Source of the DNA: Burkholderiales bacterium
GTDB taxonomy: Bacteria; Pseudomonadota; Gammaproteobacteria; Burkholderiales; Casimicrobiaceae
Direction: 5' to 3'
Assembly (NCBI GenBank): GCA_014378555.1
Contig: JACMNN010000095.1
Coordinates: 1 to 59,686, forward strand
DNA length: 59,686 nt
The position numbers and the translations under genes are program-made. The notes beneath the pieces were generated by a model. That model saw only the letters and a list, made by a program, of their open reading frames with translations. It searched no databases and was not told the DNA's origin. Positions 1 to 7,929 of this stretch are shown here, piece after piece; the first letter of the stretch is position 1; the number at the start of each line of letters is the position of its first letter.

Positions 1-996
1 GTTTTCAAAAATGTTCTCGGTCATAACAGCACTGCCTTCTGCGACCACGTTCATCGCCATCACCTGCGCCTGCATGTCCGTTGGAAACGCCGGGTAGGGT
101 GCAGTCTGAACGCTTACCGCTTGCAACGCGCCTTTACGGGCAATGGTGATTGCGGTGCCGTCGATTGCGATGCTGCAACCGGCGTCACGCAGTTTGTCAA
201 GAATGGCCTCCATTGACGCCACTGGCGCATCGAGCAGCGTAATTTCGCCGCCTGCTGCCGCCACCGCGCAGGCAAAGGTGCCGGCCTCAATGCGATCAGG
301 CATCACGCGATAGCTCGCCGTGTGTAAATCAGTCACACCGACAATGGTGATGCTGTTGCTACCCGCGCCCGAAATTTTGGCACCCATCGCGATTAGGCAG
401 TTGGCCAGATCCACGACTTCGGGCTCACATGCTGCGTTTTCAATCACCGTAATGCCATCGGCCAAGGTGGCGGCCATCATGATGTTTTCGGTACCGGTGA
501 CGGTCACCATATCCATCACGATACGCGCGCCTTTTAAGCGCCCGCCCGGCGCTTTTGCGTTGATGTAGCCGCCGTCAAGCGTGACCTCAGCGCCCATCGC
601 CTCTAAGCCCTTAAGGTGCTGGTCGACCGGCCGTTGGCCAATGGCGCAGCCGCCGGGCAGCGATACCCGCGCCTCGCCCCAACGCGCCACCAGCGGCCCG
701 AGCACCAACACCGAGGCGCGCATTGTTTTCACCAAATCGTATTCGGCAACCGGATGGGTCAGCGTGCTGGCGTCAATTTCAATGCGATGGCTTTCAGTGC
801 GCGCGGCAGTGACGCCCATCTGATTGAGCAGACGCACGATGGTACGGGTGTCGTTTAACTGCGGCACGTTGGTGAAGGTCACCGGCGCCTTCACCAAAAG
901 CGACGAGCACAGTATTGGCAGCGCCGCGTTTTTTGCGCCAGAAATACGCACCGAACCGCGCAGCGGACCGTTGCCAGTGACTCGCAATTTATCCAT
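1..996 (-). CDS. murA: UDP-N-acetylglucosamine 1-carboxyvinyltransferase, C-terminus off window
   Basis: This cytoplasmic enzyme transfers enolpyruvate from PEP to UDP-GlcNAc, the first committed step of peptidoglycan synthesis. About 332 codons are present and the remaining C-terminal part lies beyond base 1. The N-terminus [14 protein letters not shown] runs into SGAKNAALP, which holds the conserved active-site Lys-Asn pair. [11 protein letters not shown] carries the PEP-reactive Cys, so the protein should be fosfomycin-sensitive in principle. The ATG at 996 lies 3 bp past the stop of ibaG, which implies co-transcription. The order ibaG-murA downstream of mla genes is the same as in E. coli. 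The open frame reaches the window edge without a break. Confidence 0.96.
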   Translation of the reverse strand, partial: MDKLRVTGNGPLRGSVRISGAKNAALPILCSSLLVKAPVTFTNVPQLNDTRTIVRLLNQMGVTAARTESHRIEIDASTLTHPVAEYDLVKTMRASVLVLGPLVARWGEARVSLPGGCAIGQRPVDQHLKGLEAMGAEVTLDGGYINAKAPGGRLKGARIVMDMVTVTGTENIMMAATLADGITVIENAACEPEVVDLANCLIAMGAKISGAGSNSITIVGVTDLHTASYRVMPDRIEAGTFACAVAAAGGEITLLDAPVASMEAILDKLRDAGCSIAIDGTAITIARKGALQAVSVQTAPYPAFPTDMQAQVMAMNVVAEGSAVMTENIFEN

Positions 997-999
997 GCC

Positions 1000-1254
1000 C
1001 TAGCCTTGGCCCTTTGCAGCCCGCGCTGCCCATTGTTCTGGTGTGTATGTTTTCATCGACAGCGCATGCACTTCCGCCTTCATGCGATCGCCCAACGCGG
1101 TATACACGCGCTGGTGCTGCTTGATCATCGAAAGCCCAGCGAATTCTGCGCTGACGATGGTCGCGTAGAAATGTTGACCGTCGCCTTCGAGCTCAATGTG
1201 TGAGCAAGGCATGGCAGCGGTGATGTAGTTTTTCAGGGTGTCAGGAGTAAGCAT
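1000..1254 (-). CDS. ibaG: BolA-family protein IbaG
   Basis: A small BolA-type protein (84 aa). Relatives bind monothiol glutaredoxins and [2Fe-2S] clusters and are linked to acid and envelope stress. The family fold is visible in LEGDGQHFYATIVSAEF, GLSMIKQHQRVY and EVHALSMKTYTPEQW, with the conserved His of the BolA helix. The frame stays open upstream, but the ATG at 1254 gives the family length and forms a TAATG overlap with the yadH stop. The longer version would lie wholly inside yadH. Its place between an mla-type operon and murA matches E. coli yrbA. The call is secure; the exact partner is not visible here. Confidence 0.92.
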   Translation of the reverse strand: MLTPDTLKNYITAAMPCSHIELEGDGQHFYATIVSAEFAGLSMIKQHQRVYTALGDRMKAEVHALSMKTYTPEQWAARAAKGQG

Positions 1255-2039
1255 TACTGTCTCAGTTTGTAGCCGCTTGCGATCATGCGCATGGCAATGA
1301 TCGACAGCGCGATGACGAAGAAGGCGACGACGGCAAGGCTGCGCCACGGGCTCACATCGGCAATGCCGAAAAAGCCGTAGCGGAAGCCGTCGATCATGTA
1401 GAAAATTGGATTGAAATGCGACAGACTTTGCCAAAAAGCAGGCAGCGAGTGAATCGAATAAAACACGCCACTGAGAAAAGTGAGCGGCATGATGATGAAG
1501 TTTTGAAACACGGCGAGGTGATCAAATTTTTCTGACCAGATGCCGGCAATCAGACCCAGTGTGCCCATGATCGCGCTGCCGCACGCCGCGAAGGCTAGCG
1601 CCCACAACGGTTGCTGTGGAACTGCCGCTGCGGCACCGACAAACGGGAAGGTGATGAGCCACACGCCCAAGCCCACACACAAGCCGCGCACCATCGCGCC
1701 AAACACGTAAGCGCAGAAAATTTCAAGCGACGTGATCGGCGGCAACAGAATGAAAATAATGCTGCGCATCATTTTGCTTTGAATCAGCGACGACGAACTG
1801 TTGGCAAACGCGTTTTGCAACACCGCCATCATCACCAACCCCGGAATCAAAAACGAGGTGTAGCTGACCCGACCGTCGTACACCTTGACGTTCGATTCCA
1901 GAACGTGCGAAAAAATGAGCAGGTACAGCAGCGTGGTGACCACCGGCGCAACAATGGTTTGAAATGCGACCTTCCAGAAACGCAAACATTCTTTGTAAAA
2001 CAGCGCGTTAAAGCCGGGGCCGAGGATAGGCGCGCTCAT
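1254..2039 (-). CDS. yadH: ABC-2 type transporter permease (YadH family)
   Basis: Inner-membrane permease of an ABC-2 exporter, 261 aa with about six hydrophobic segments. It starts MSAPILGPGFNALFYKECLRF, a cytoplasmic N-terminus typical of the family, and has the central ABC-2 signature region around FLSGVFYSIHSLPAFW. It overlaps the ATPase gene by 4 bp (ATGA), so the two are translationally coupled and should form the transporter together. The substrate of YadGH systems is not firmly known. Its position inside an Mla lipid-transport operon suggests, by inference only, a hydrophobic or envelope-related substrate. Confidence 0.9.
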   Translation of the reverse strand: MSAPILGPGFNALFYKECLRFWKVAFQTIVAPVVTTLLYLLIFSHVLESNVKVYDGRVSYTSFLIPGLVMMAVLQNAFANSSSSLIQSKMMRSIIFILLPPITSLEIFCAYVFGAMVRGLCVGLGVWLITFPFVGAAAAVPQQPLWALAFAACGSAIMGTLGLIAGIWSEKFDHLAVFQNFIIMPLTFLSGVFYSIHSLPAFWQSLSHFNPIFYMIDGFRYGFFGIADVSPWRSLAVVAFFVIALSIIAMRMIASGYKLRQ

Positions 2040-2959
2040 GCCGCCACCGCTGTGTGCGAAGTTAATTTCAAAAAGGCCCGCTCTAGATCAGCTTCGCCCA
2101 GTTTCAGCTCGCGAATGGCAATATTCGCTTCGCGAAATGCCGCAAGCAACGACTCCAACTCTGCATACCCCGACAACGTGAATCCGAACGCACCGGACGC
2201 CTGTGCGCTGCTGCGTGGGGCCCATGAAACCGGCGTTGTGTCCGCTGAAATTTGCACTGTGATGCCGGACATGCCGCGCAACAAATTGGCGGTGGTATCG
2301 AGCGCAACGATCTCGCCGTTTTTGAGCATGGCAACGCGATTGCACAGCGCTTCCGCCTCTTCGAGATAGTGCGTGGTCAAAATGATGGTGTGTCCCTCGC
2401 CATTGAGACGCTTGATGAACGTCCACAGGTTCTGCCGCAACTCAACGTCAACGCCGGCCGTAGGCTCGTCGAGCACGATCACCGGAGGTTTATGCACCAG
2501 CGCTTGGCCCACCAGCACGCGTCGCTTCATGCCGCCCGAAAGCGAGCGCATGTTCTCGTTGGCCTTGCCGGTGAGATCAAGGTTGTGCAGGATTTCATCG
2601 ATCCATGCGTCGGGTTTTGGCACGCCGTAATAGCGGGCCTGAAAGCGCAGCGTTTCGCGAACGCTAAAAAACGGATCGTAAACCAGTTCTTGAGGCACCA
2701 CACCGAGGTTTTTGCGTGCGTCGCGATAGTCAGCGATAGTGTCATGGCCCATGATGGCGGCGTGGCCGCTGTCGGCTCGCGTGAGGCCAGCCAAGATGCT
2801 GATCAGCGTTGTTTTGCCGGCGCCGTTTGGGCCGAGCAACGCAAAAAACTCGCCCTGCTCTACACGCAGTGAAACGTGATTAAGTGCGCGAACATTTGGG
2901 TAGGATTTGCAGACGTCGTCGACGTTGACCGCAGCGGTTTTATTAGAAACTGGATTCAC
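2036..2959 (-). CDS. yadG: ABC transporter ATP-binding protein (YadG family)
   Basis: Cytoplasmic ATPase partner of the adjacent YadH-like permease, 307 aa. One ABC domain occupies about residues 10-230. Walker A is GPNGAGKTT, the Q-loop follows at VVPQE, the signature is LSGGMKRR, Walker B is VIVLDEPT and the switch His is in TTHYLEEAEAL. The last 80 residues form the C-terminal extension usual in ABC-2 drug or lipid ATPases. It lies 40 bp downstream of mlaB and overlaps yadH. In E. coli yadGH is not part of the mla operon, so this linkage is a lineage-specific arrangement. Confidence 0.93.
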   Translation of the reverse strand: MNPVSNKTAAVNVDDVCKSYPNVRALNHVSLRVEQGEFFALLGPNGAGKTTLISILAGLTRADSGHAAIMGHDTIADYRDARKNLGVVPQELVYDPFFSVRETLRFQARYYGVPKPDAWIDEILHNLDLTGKANENMRSLSGGMKRRVLVGQALVHKPPVIVLDEPTAGVDVELRQNLWTFIKRLNGEGHTIILTTHYLEEAEALCNRVAMLKNGEIVALDTTANLLRGMSGITVQISADTTPVSWAPRSSAQASGAFGFTLSGYAELESLLAAFREANIAIRELKLGEADLERAFLKLTSHTAVAA

Positions 2960-2998
2960 AGGGGCACTTTACGTTAGCCCCTGATTTTAGAGTACGCG

Positions 2999-3235
2999 CT
3001 AAAACAGCGCTTCCACGTCGTACGCTGAGGCCAGTGTGGCGAGTTTTGGCGTCAAGCCGATGACTTGACATTGCGCGCCTGCCCTGCGTTTAAGTGCTGA
3101 GAGCAGTGCCAATCCCGCTGAGTCGACCTGAGTGACACCGGACACATCAATCGACGCCTTGCCCTCAGCGGACGGCGCCAGCACCGCCCACACTTCATGG
3201 GCGTTGGCAAAGGTGAGCGCGCCGGTCAGTTTCAT
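2999..3235 (-). CDS. mlaB: STAS-domain protein MlaB
   Basis: Small cytoplasmic STAS protein (78 aa) that binds MlaF and stabilises the MlaFEDB phospholipid transporter. It begins MKLTGALTFANAHEVW. The STAS loop IDVSGVTQVDSAGLALL carries the conserved Asp-Ser, the position phosphorylated in anti-anti-sigma relatives. It is followed by the helix ending at KLATLASAYDVEALF. It is slightly shorter than E. coli MlaB but spans the fold. The gene lies 2 bp after mlaC in the same operon. Confidence 0.9.
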   Translation of the reverse strand: MKLTGALTFANAHEVWAVLAPSAEGKASIDVSGVTQVDSAGLALLSALKRRAGAQCQVIGLTPKLATLASAYDVEALF

Positions 3236-3237
3236 GC

Positions 3238-3846
3238 TTACTTGTTTTTGCTTTGCAACTGCTTGATCAGCGCGTCAACGCTCTGATCGCGAATCACCGT
3301 GTTGAATTCGTCGCGGTAGTTGGTGACCAGGCTCACGCCTCCGACGATGATGTCGTAGGCCTTCCAGCTACCGTCGGCGCCCTTTTCAAGCGAATAATCG
3401 ATCGGTATGCCCTGACCGTTGGCCTGATTGATGACGGTTTTCACCGTGACATCAGTTTCAGCGGGCTGCATGCGCAGTGGGCGAACCTCAATGGTGTTGT
3501 TGCGAAAGTTAGCAAGGGCGCCGGAATAGGTACGCACCAACAACGTCTGGAATTCTTTGGTCAATGCGGCTTGCTGCTCGGGAGATGCCTTGGCCCAGTT
3601 GCGCCCCATCGCCAGTTGCGTCATACGCGCAAAGTTGAAGTTGGGGATGAGTTTGCTCTCGATCAATTCTTTGAGCTTGGCGGCGTTGCTCAAAATCGCT
3701 GGATCGGCTTTGAGCACGGTGGTCACGTCAGTGGCAACCGTTTTGATCAAGGCGTCAGGCGCGACTTGCGCCTGTGCAGCGGTCACAGCAAATGCAGCGA
3801 TTACCGCAGTAGCAAAAAAACCAGACTTCCAATTCAACCGCTTCAT
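3238..3846 (-). CDS. mlaC: periplasmic phospholipid-binding protein MlaC
   Basis: Soluble periplasmic shuttle that carries phospholipid between the outer-membrane MlaA and the inner-membrane MlaFEDB complex. The protein is 202 aa, with a Sec signal peptide ending near AVTAAQAQVAPDA. The mature part shows the MlaC/Ttg2D motifs: LKELIESKLIPNFNFARMTQ, MGRNWAKASPEQQ and the late region GSWKAYDIIVGGVSLV. It lies between mlaA and mlaB with 14-bp and 2-bp gaps, so it belongs to the same transcript. Confidence 0.94.
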   Translation of the reverse strand: MKRLNWKSGFFATAVIAAFAVTAAQAQVAPDALIKTVATDVTTVLKADPAILSNAAKLKELIESKLIPNFNFARMTQLAMGRNWAKASPEQQAALTKEFQTLLVRTYSGALANFRNNTIEVRPLRMQPAETDVTVKTVINQANGQGIPIDYSLEKGADGSWKAYDIIVGGVSLVTNYRDEFNTVIRDQSVDALIKQLQSKNK

Positions 3847-3860
3847 AAACTAACTTTCAA

Positions 3861-4550
3861 CTATTCGTCTTTAGGACGTTTGCCGTCGAGCACCAGACTT
3901 TGCCGGCGCTGCAAGTAGGCAGAACGCAAAAATGTGTATTTGTCCAGCGAGGCTTGATTCAGCAGGTCTTCCGCTGGAAATAAACCGACCCGCGCATCTA
4001 CGACACTCAGGCCTGTTAACGAGTTCCGCACCGGCACGGAGGACACGTAGGACAAAGGATTGAGTTTCGAGTCGCCAAAACGTCCGACCGCATCGCGTAG
4101 CGAAGACGGGCCAAGAAACGGGATGACCAGATAAGGCCCCGCACCGATGCCCCAATAGCCGAGCGTTTGACCGATGTCCTCATTGCCGCGCTCTACGCCT
4201 AACTGCGTGGCGAGATCAAAAATGCCGCCGATGCCAAACGTGGTGTTCAACATGACGCGACCGAGATCATCACCAAATTTTGCGCCCTTGAGCTGAAGCG
4301 CATCGCTGACCAACGACTGCGCATCGGACATGTTTTGAAAAACGTTGCTGACGCCAGTCTTGACCAAGCCAGGCACCACCGCGTCGTAGCCTTTAGCAAT
4401 CGGCTTCAGCAGGTAATGGTCGAACGTGCTGTTAAACGAATAGACACCGCGATTGATCGGCTCGATCGGGTCCCCTGGCGCAGCGGTGCGAAACGAGGCG
4501 CAGCCGGACAGCGTCATCACGCCAGTAAGAATTACAACGGCGAACTTCAT
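3861..4550 (-). CDS. mlaA: outer-membrane lipoprotein MlaA (VacJ)
   Basis: Outer-membrane lipoprotein that removes mislocalised phospholipids from the outer leaflet and hands them to MlaC. The 229-aa protein has a lipobox LSGC with Cys17 as the expected lipidation site. VacJ motifs follow: DPIEPINRGVYSFN, DLGRVMLNTTFGIGG, and the stretch from DIGQTLGYW through AGPYLVIPFLGPSSLRDAVG. It overlaps mlaD by 4 bp. In E. coli mlaA lies elsewhere; keeping it inside the operon gives a complete Mla pathway in one transcript. Confidence 0.95.
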   Translation of the reverse strand: MKFAVVILTGVMTLSGCASFRTAAPGDPIEPINRGVYSFNSTFDHYLLKPIAKGYDAVVPGLVKTGVSNVFQNMSDAQSLVSDALQLKGAKFGDDLGRVMLNTTFGIGGIFDLATQLGVERGNEDIGQTLGYWGIGAGPYLVIPFLGPSSLRDAVGRFGDSKLNPLSYVSSVPVRNSLTGLSVVDARVGLFPAEDLLNQASLDKYTFLRSAYLQRRQSLVLDGKRPKDE

Positions 4551-5095
4551 GGTTTAACTCCAATAGCAGGTGCGGGCGCGATGCCGGGGATTGCAGCGGA
4601 CGCCGGTGCTGGCGTGGGTGTGAGCGTGGGCGTGGGTGATTCCGCCGCCTTGCTGAACAAAAATTGCGAGATTAGCTTTTCAATTTGCACGGCCGATTGC
4701 GTCTTCTTAACCCGGTCTTCGTCCTTAAGCATGACGCTATCGCCACCGCCTTCGAGCCCAACAAATTGCTCGCCAAGCAAGCCCGAGGTAAATACGGCGG
4801 CAATGGTGTCTGCAGAGAATTGGTATTGCGGAAAGATGTGCAGACGCGCGATGGCTTCGTAGGTTTTTCCATCTAGGCGAATGGATTCGACGCGCCCCAC
4901 CACGACACCGGCCGCTTTTACCGGCGCGCGCGGTTTGAGCGCGCCGATATTGTCGAAACGCGCTTCGATTTCATAGCCGTTACGTTCCTCGTTGGTGCTC
5001 AGCAAATTGCCGACTTTAAGCGCCAAAAACGCAAGTCCAGCCAAGCCGATTAAGACGAAAACGCCCACCCAAAGATCGATAATTTTTTTATTCAT
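4547..5095 (-). CDS. mlaD: MCE-domain protein MlaD
   Basis: Substrate-binding MCE subunit of the MlaFEDB complex, 182 aa. It has one N-terminal membrane anchor (about residues 8-28) and a periplasmic MCE domain containing ARFDNIGALKPRAPVKAAG and VVVGRVESI. The Pro/Ala/Thr-rich tail after about residue 155 is low-complexity and typical of the family. The gene starts on the last base of mlaE and overlaps mlaA by 4 bp, so translation is coupled along the operon. Confidence 0.94.
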   Translation of the reverse strand: MNKKIIDLWVGVFVLIGLAGLAFLALKVGNLLSTNEERNGYEIEARFDNIGALKPRAPVKAAGVVVGRVESIRLDGKTYEAIARLHIFPQYQFSADTIAAVFTSGLLGEQFVGLEGGGDSVMLKDEDRVKKTQSAVQIEKLISQFLFSKAAESPTPTLTPTPAPASAAIPGIAPAPAIGVKP

Positions 5096-5892
5096 TAGTT
5101 AATTTCGCCCCGGAACATAAAGACGGTAAGCACAAAATCGAGCGCCAGAATGGCCAGCGCGGAGGTGACCACGGTGCGCGTGGTCGCGGCTGAAACGCCC
5201 TCAGCGGTGGGGTCAGCATCATACCCTTCGAACACGGCAATCAAGCTCACAGCAATGCCGAACACCACACTCTTGATTACACCGTTCATCACGCCGTAGC
5301 GCCAGTCTACCGACGCCTGCATCTGGCTCCAAAACGCGCCGCTGTCGACACCGATCAGCTTCACCGCAACCAAAAATCCACCGAATACGCCCAGCGTTGA
5401 AAACAGCACCGCAAGCAACGGCAAAGAAATTACGCCGCCCCAAAAACGGGGCGCGACAACGCGCGCAATCGGGTCAACCGCCATAACTTCCATCGCAGCC
5501 AGTTGCTCGGTGGTTTTCATGAGGCCGATTTCCGCGGTCATCGCTGAGCCCGCGCGGCTGGCGAACAGTAAACCGGCCACCACCGGCCCCAACTCACGCA
5601 CCAACGCCATCGCCACCAGTACGCCCATCGATTCTGACGCGCCGTAGCGAGACAGCGTTTCGTAACCCTGCAGCGCCAACACCATGCCGACGAACAATCC
5701 GCTCATGCAGACAATAATCAGCGACAGCACACCCGCCTGATACACCTCGCGAATGACCAGTCGCGGACGCATGAACGAGGGGCCACTGTGTCTAAGTATG
5801 GCGAACAAAAAACGGGTGGCATAACCGATGCGGCTAACGCCGGCAATCACCGCCGAGCCCACGCGGCCGATAGCATCAAAAACAGCGATCAC
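5095..5892 (-). CDS. mlaE: phospholipid ABC transporter permease MlaE
   Basis: Inner-membrane permease of the MlaFEDB phospholipid transporter, 265 aa with five to six hydrophobic segments. Family motifs are visible: GYETLSRYGASESMGVLVA, ALVRELGPVVAGLLFASRAG and the EIGLMKTTEQLAAMEVMAVD loop that contacts the ATPase. It overlaps mlaF by 4 bp and abuts mlaD, so it sits second in the operon. Confidence 0.95.
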   Translation of the reverse strand: MIAVFDAIGRVGSAVIAGVSRIGYATRFLFAILRHSGPSFMRPRLVIREVYQAGVLSLIIVCMSGLFVGMVLALQGYETLSRYGASESMGVLVAMALVRELGPVVAGLLFASRAGSAMTAEIGLMKTTEQLAAMEVMAVDPIARVVAPRFWGGVISLPLLAVLFSTLGVFGGFLVAVKLIGVDSGAFWSQMQASVDWRYGVMNGVIKSVVFGIAVSLIAVFEGYDADPTAEGVSAATTRTVVTSALAILALDFVLTVFMFRGEIN

Positions 5893-6749
5893 GCGAAATC
5901 CTCAGCCAGCGTTTTTGCTGGATAGTGGAACCGCACCGGGCCGTCGGACTGACCGTCAACGAACTGGCGCACAAACGGGTCGGTGCTCGCTTTGATGCTC
6001 GGCACATCACCGTGGGCGACCACGCGTCCTTCAGAAATGAAGTAGATGTAGTCGACGATTTTCATCGATTCAACCACGTCGTGCGTGACGAGGATGGAAG
6101 TCATGTTGAGCGCGTCGTTCAACTTGCGAATCAACTGGCCGACCACCGATAACGAAATCGGATCGAGTCCGGCGAACGGTTCGTCATAAAGTGCTAACTG
6201 CGGATCAAGCGCGATGGTTCGCGCCAATGCGACGCGTCGCGCCATGCCCCCGGACAGCTCGCTCGGCTTCAGTCTGGCAGCACCGCGCAAACCCACTGCA
6301 TTGAGCTTCATCAACACCAGATCGTGAATGATGTCTTGCGGCAATTGGGTGTGCTCACGCATCGGAAAGGCGACGTTGTCGAACACAGAAAGGTCGGTGA
6401 ACAGCGCGCCAAACTGAAACAACATGCCGAGCTTGCGACGGTGCGCAAACATCTGCTCGCGGTCCATGGTTGCCACTGATTGGCCACCGACCAGCACCTC
6501 TCCGCTGCTGGCGCGGTGTTGACCGCACAGCAGGCGCAGGATGGTGGTTTTGCCGCAGCCGGAGCCGCCCATGACGGCAACCAGTTTGCCCTTGGGCACC
6601 GCCAAGGTGACGCCGGACAGGATTTTGCGCGCACGTGTGTAACCAAAACTCACGTCTTTTAATTCGACGAGGTTTTCACAGGCGTTGGGCGATAAAGCGG
6701 AGGGGGGGAATTCAGCAACCAAGGACATTGCAATGATTGTATCGGGCAT
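5889..6749 (-). CDS. mlaF: phospholipid ABC transporter ATP-binding protein MlaF
   Basis: ATPase of the MlaFEDB complex, 286 aa. Walker A is GGSGCGKTT, the signature is LSGGMARR, Walker B is LALYDEPF followed by AGLDPISL, and the switch region is LVTHDV. The C-terminal tail after about residue 265 is where MlaB contacts MlaF in known structures. Two starts are possible: the ATG at 6749 or one seven codons later at 6728 (MSLVAEF). Neither has a clear ribosome-binding site. It is the first gene of the operon, so its promoter should lie in the 318-bp gap before rsmI. Confidence 0.94.
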   Translation of the reverse strand: MPDTIIAMSLVAEFPPSALSPNACENLVELKDVSFGYTRARKILSGVTLAVPKGKLVAVMGGSGCGKTTILRLLCGQHRASSGEVLVGGQSVATMDREQMFAHRRKLGMLFQFGALFTDLSVFDNVAFPMREHTQLPQDIIHDLVLMKLNAVGLRGAARLKPSELSGGMARRVALARTIALDPQLALYDEPFAGLDPISLSVVGQLIRKLNDALNMTSILVTHDVVESMKIVDYIYFISEGRVVAHGDVPSIKASTDPFVRQFVDGQSDGPVRFHYPAKTLAEDFA

Positions 6750-7067
6750 AAAAAGTTGCGTGGCAGCTTTTGAGCAAAACTAGCCGCTGTGCTTGGGTTA
6801 ACCGAACTTTTATTTATTAGTCGACTTTTGGTTTTATCGCAATGCAACCCTTATAAAAACGGCGATTTTGCAAAAAGCTGTAAACAGCCTTCATGGGGCG
6901 TTCACTCTAGAAAACAGTTGAAATTGGCAATAAATGCGATCTATACCCCGCTTTTTGGGCATTTGTCGACACGTCACCCTTCATTTTTTGGCGAAGCGCC
7001 GAATCCGCAGAAATTTTCTATGCAAGCACCTAGGCAGGTGCGATTCAAAAAGGGCTTTGTGCCAAGT
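6750..7067. other. intergenic gap between mlaF and rsmI
   Basis: About 318 bp with no convincing gene. It is AT-rich near the mlaF side, as expected for a promoter, but I could not pick a -35/-10 pair with good spacing. The side next to rsmI contains the small hairpin at 7026-7041. Short open frames across it have no ribosome-binding site and no recognisable content. Confidence 0.6.
7026..7041 (-). terminator. possible rsmI terminator hairpin
   Basis: A perfect 6-bp inverted repeat, GCACCT and AGGTGC around a 4-nt loop, 26 bp downstream of the rsmI stop. On the minus strand it is followed by a mixed A/T-rich stretch, not a clean T-run, so termination strength is uncertain. Confidence 0.35.
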
Positions 7068-7922
7068 TCAATTTTTCAGCGATTCCGCTAACTCGTACAG
7101 CGCCTCGCGCGACTCTCCAGTAATTTTGGCGGCGAGCTTGGCCGCTTTAGCGGGAGGCAACTCTTGCAACAACACTTTAAGCAACGCGCGTGCTTCAAAA
7201 CTGGAGGCGCGCGTGGCATTAGCCGCCCCGGCGATAACTACTACAAACTCGCCGCGCATTTTGTCGGCATGCAGCGGCATCCACGCCTCAATCTCGCCTG
7301 CGTTGAGTGCGGTGATGGTCTCAAATTTTTTGGTCAGTTCGCGGGCGATGACCACGCGACGATCTGCAGGCAGGCCTTTGGCCAGCGCCAGCAGAAATTT
7401 TTCGATGCGGTGCGGGGACTCAAAACACACGCTGGTCTCAACCCGCGTGCCGATGATGGCGACAAACTCAGCAAGCTCGCCCGCAGCCACCGGCGCAAAT
7501 CCCAAAAACGTAAATGCGGTCGATTCCAGCCCAGCCGCCGACAACGCTGCCGTGACCGCGCTCACGCCGGGGATCGGAACAATCGGAAAACCTGCCGCTC
7601 GCACTGCCGCTACCAGTCGCCCACCGGGGTCGCTGATCGCGGGCGTTCCAGCGTCGCTGGCGTAAGCCACCGCCTCGCCTGCCGCGATGCGCAACACGAT
7701 GGCATCGGCCGCGGTGCGTTCGTTGTGCTCGCGCACGGAGACCAATGTCGGCGGCGCGATGTCGAGAAAACGCAGCAGGTCGCGCGTCACCCGGGTGTCC
7801 TCGCACGCGATGCAATCGACCGATCGCAACGTAGCAAGCGCACGCACAGTGATATCACCCAAATTGCCCAACGGCGTGGCGACTACATACAATCCCGAGG
7901 AGATTTTTATTTTTTCGGACAT
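7068..7922 (-). CDS. rsmI: 16S rRNA (cytidine-1402-2'-O)-methyltransferase RsmI
   Basis: SAM-dependent methyltransferase acting on C1402 of 16S rRNA, 284 aa. The N-terminal tetrapyrrole-methylase-like fold shows LYVVATPLGNLGDITVRAL, IACEDTRVT, the SAM-loop residues YASDAGTPAISDPGGRLV and FLGFAP. SPHRIEKFL also belongs to the family. It is divergent from the lpoA-like gene, and the two start codons are only about 8 bp apart, so the promoters must overlap coding sequence on each side. Confidence 0.95.
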   Translation of the reverse strand: MSEKIKISSGLYVVATPLGNLGDITVRALATLRSVDCIACEDTRVTRDLLRFLDIAPPTLVSVREHNERTAADAIVLRIAAGEAVAYASDAGTPAISDPGGRLVAAVRAAGFPIVPIPGVSAVTAALSAAGLESTAFTFLGFAPVAAGELAEFVAIIGTRVETSVCFESPHRIEKFLLALAKGLPADRRVVIARELTKKFETITALNAGEIEAWMPLHADKMRGEFVVVIAGAANATRASSFEARALLKVLLQELPPAKAAKLAAKITGESREALYELAESLKN

Positions 7923-7929
7923 ACGCCCC

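Noticed and set aside
1611-2369. Long open frame antisense to yadH and yadG
   Set aside because: It is a shadow of two clear ABC genes; its product is Arg/His-rich without any family features.
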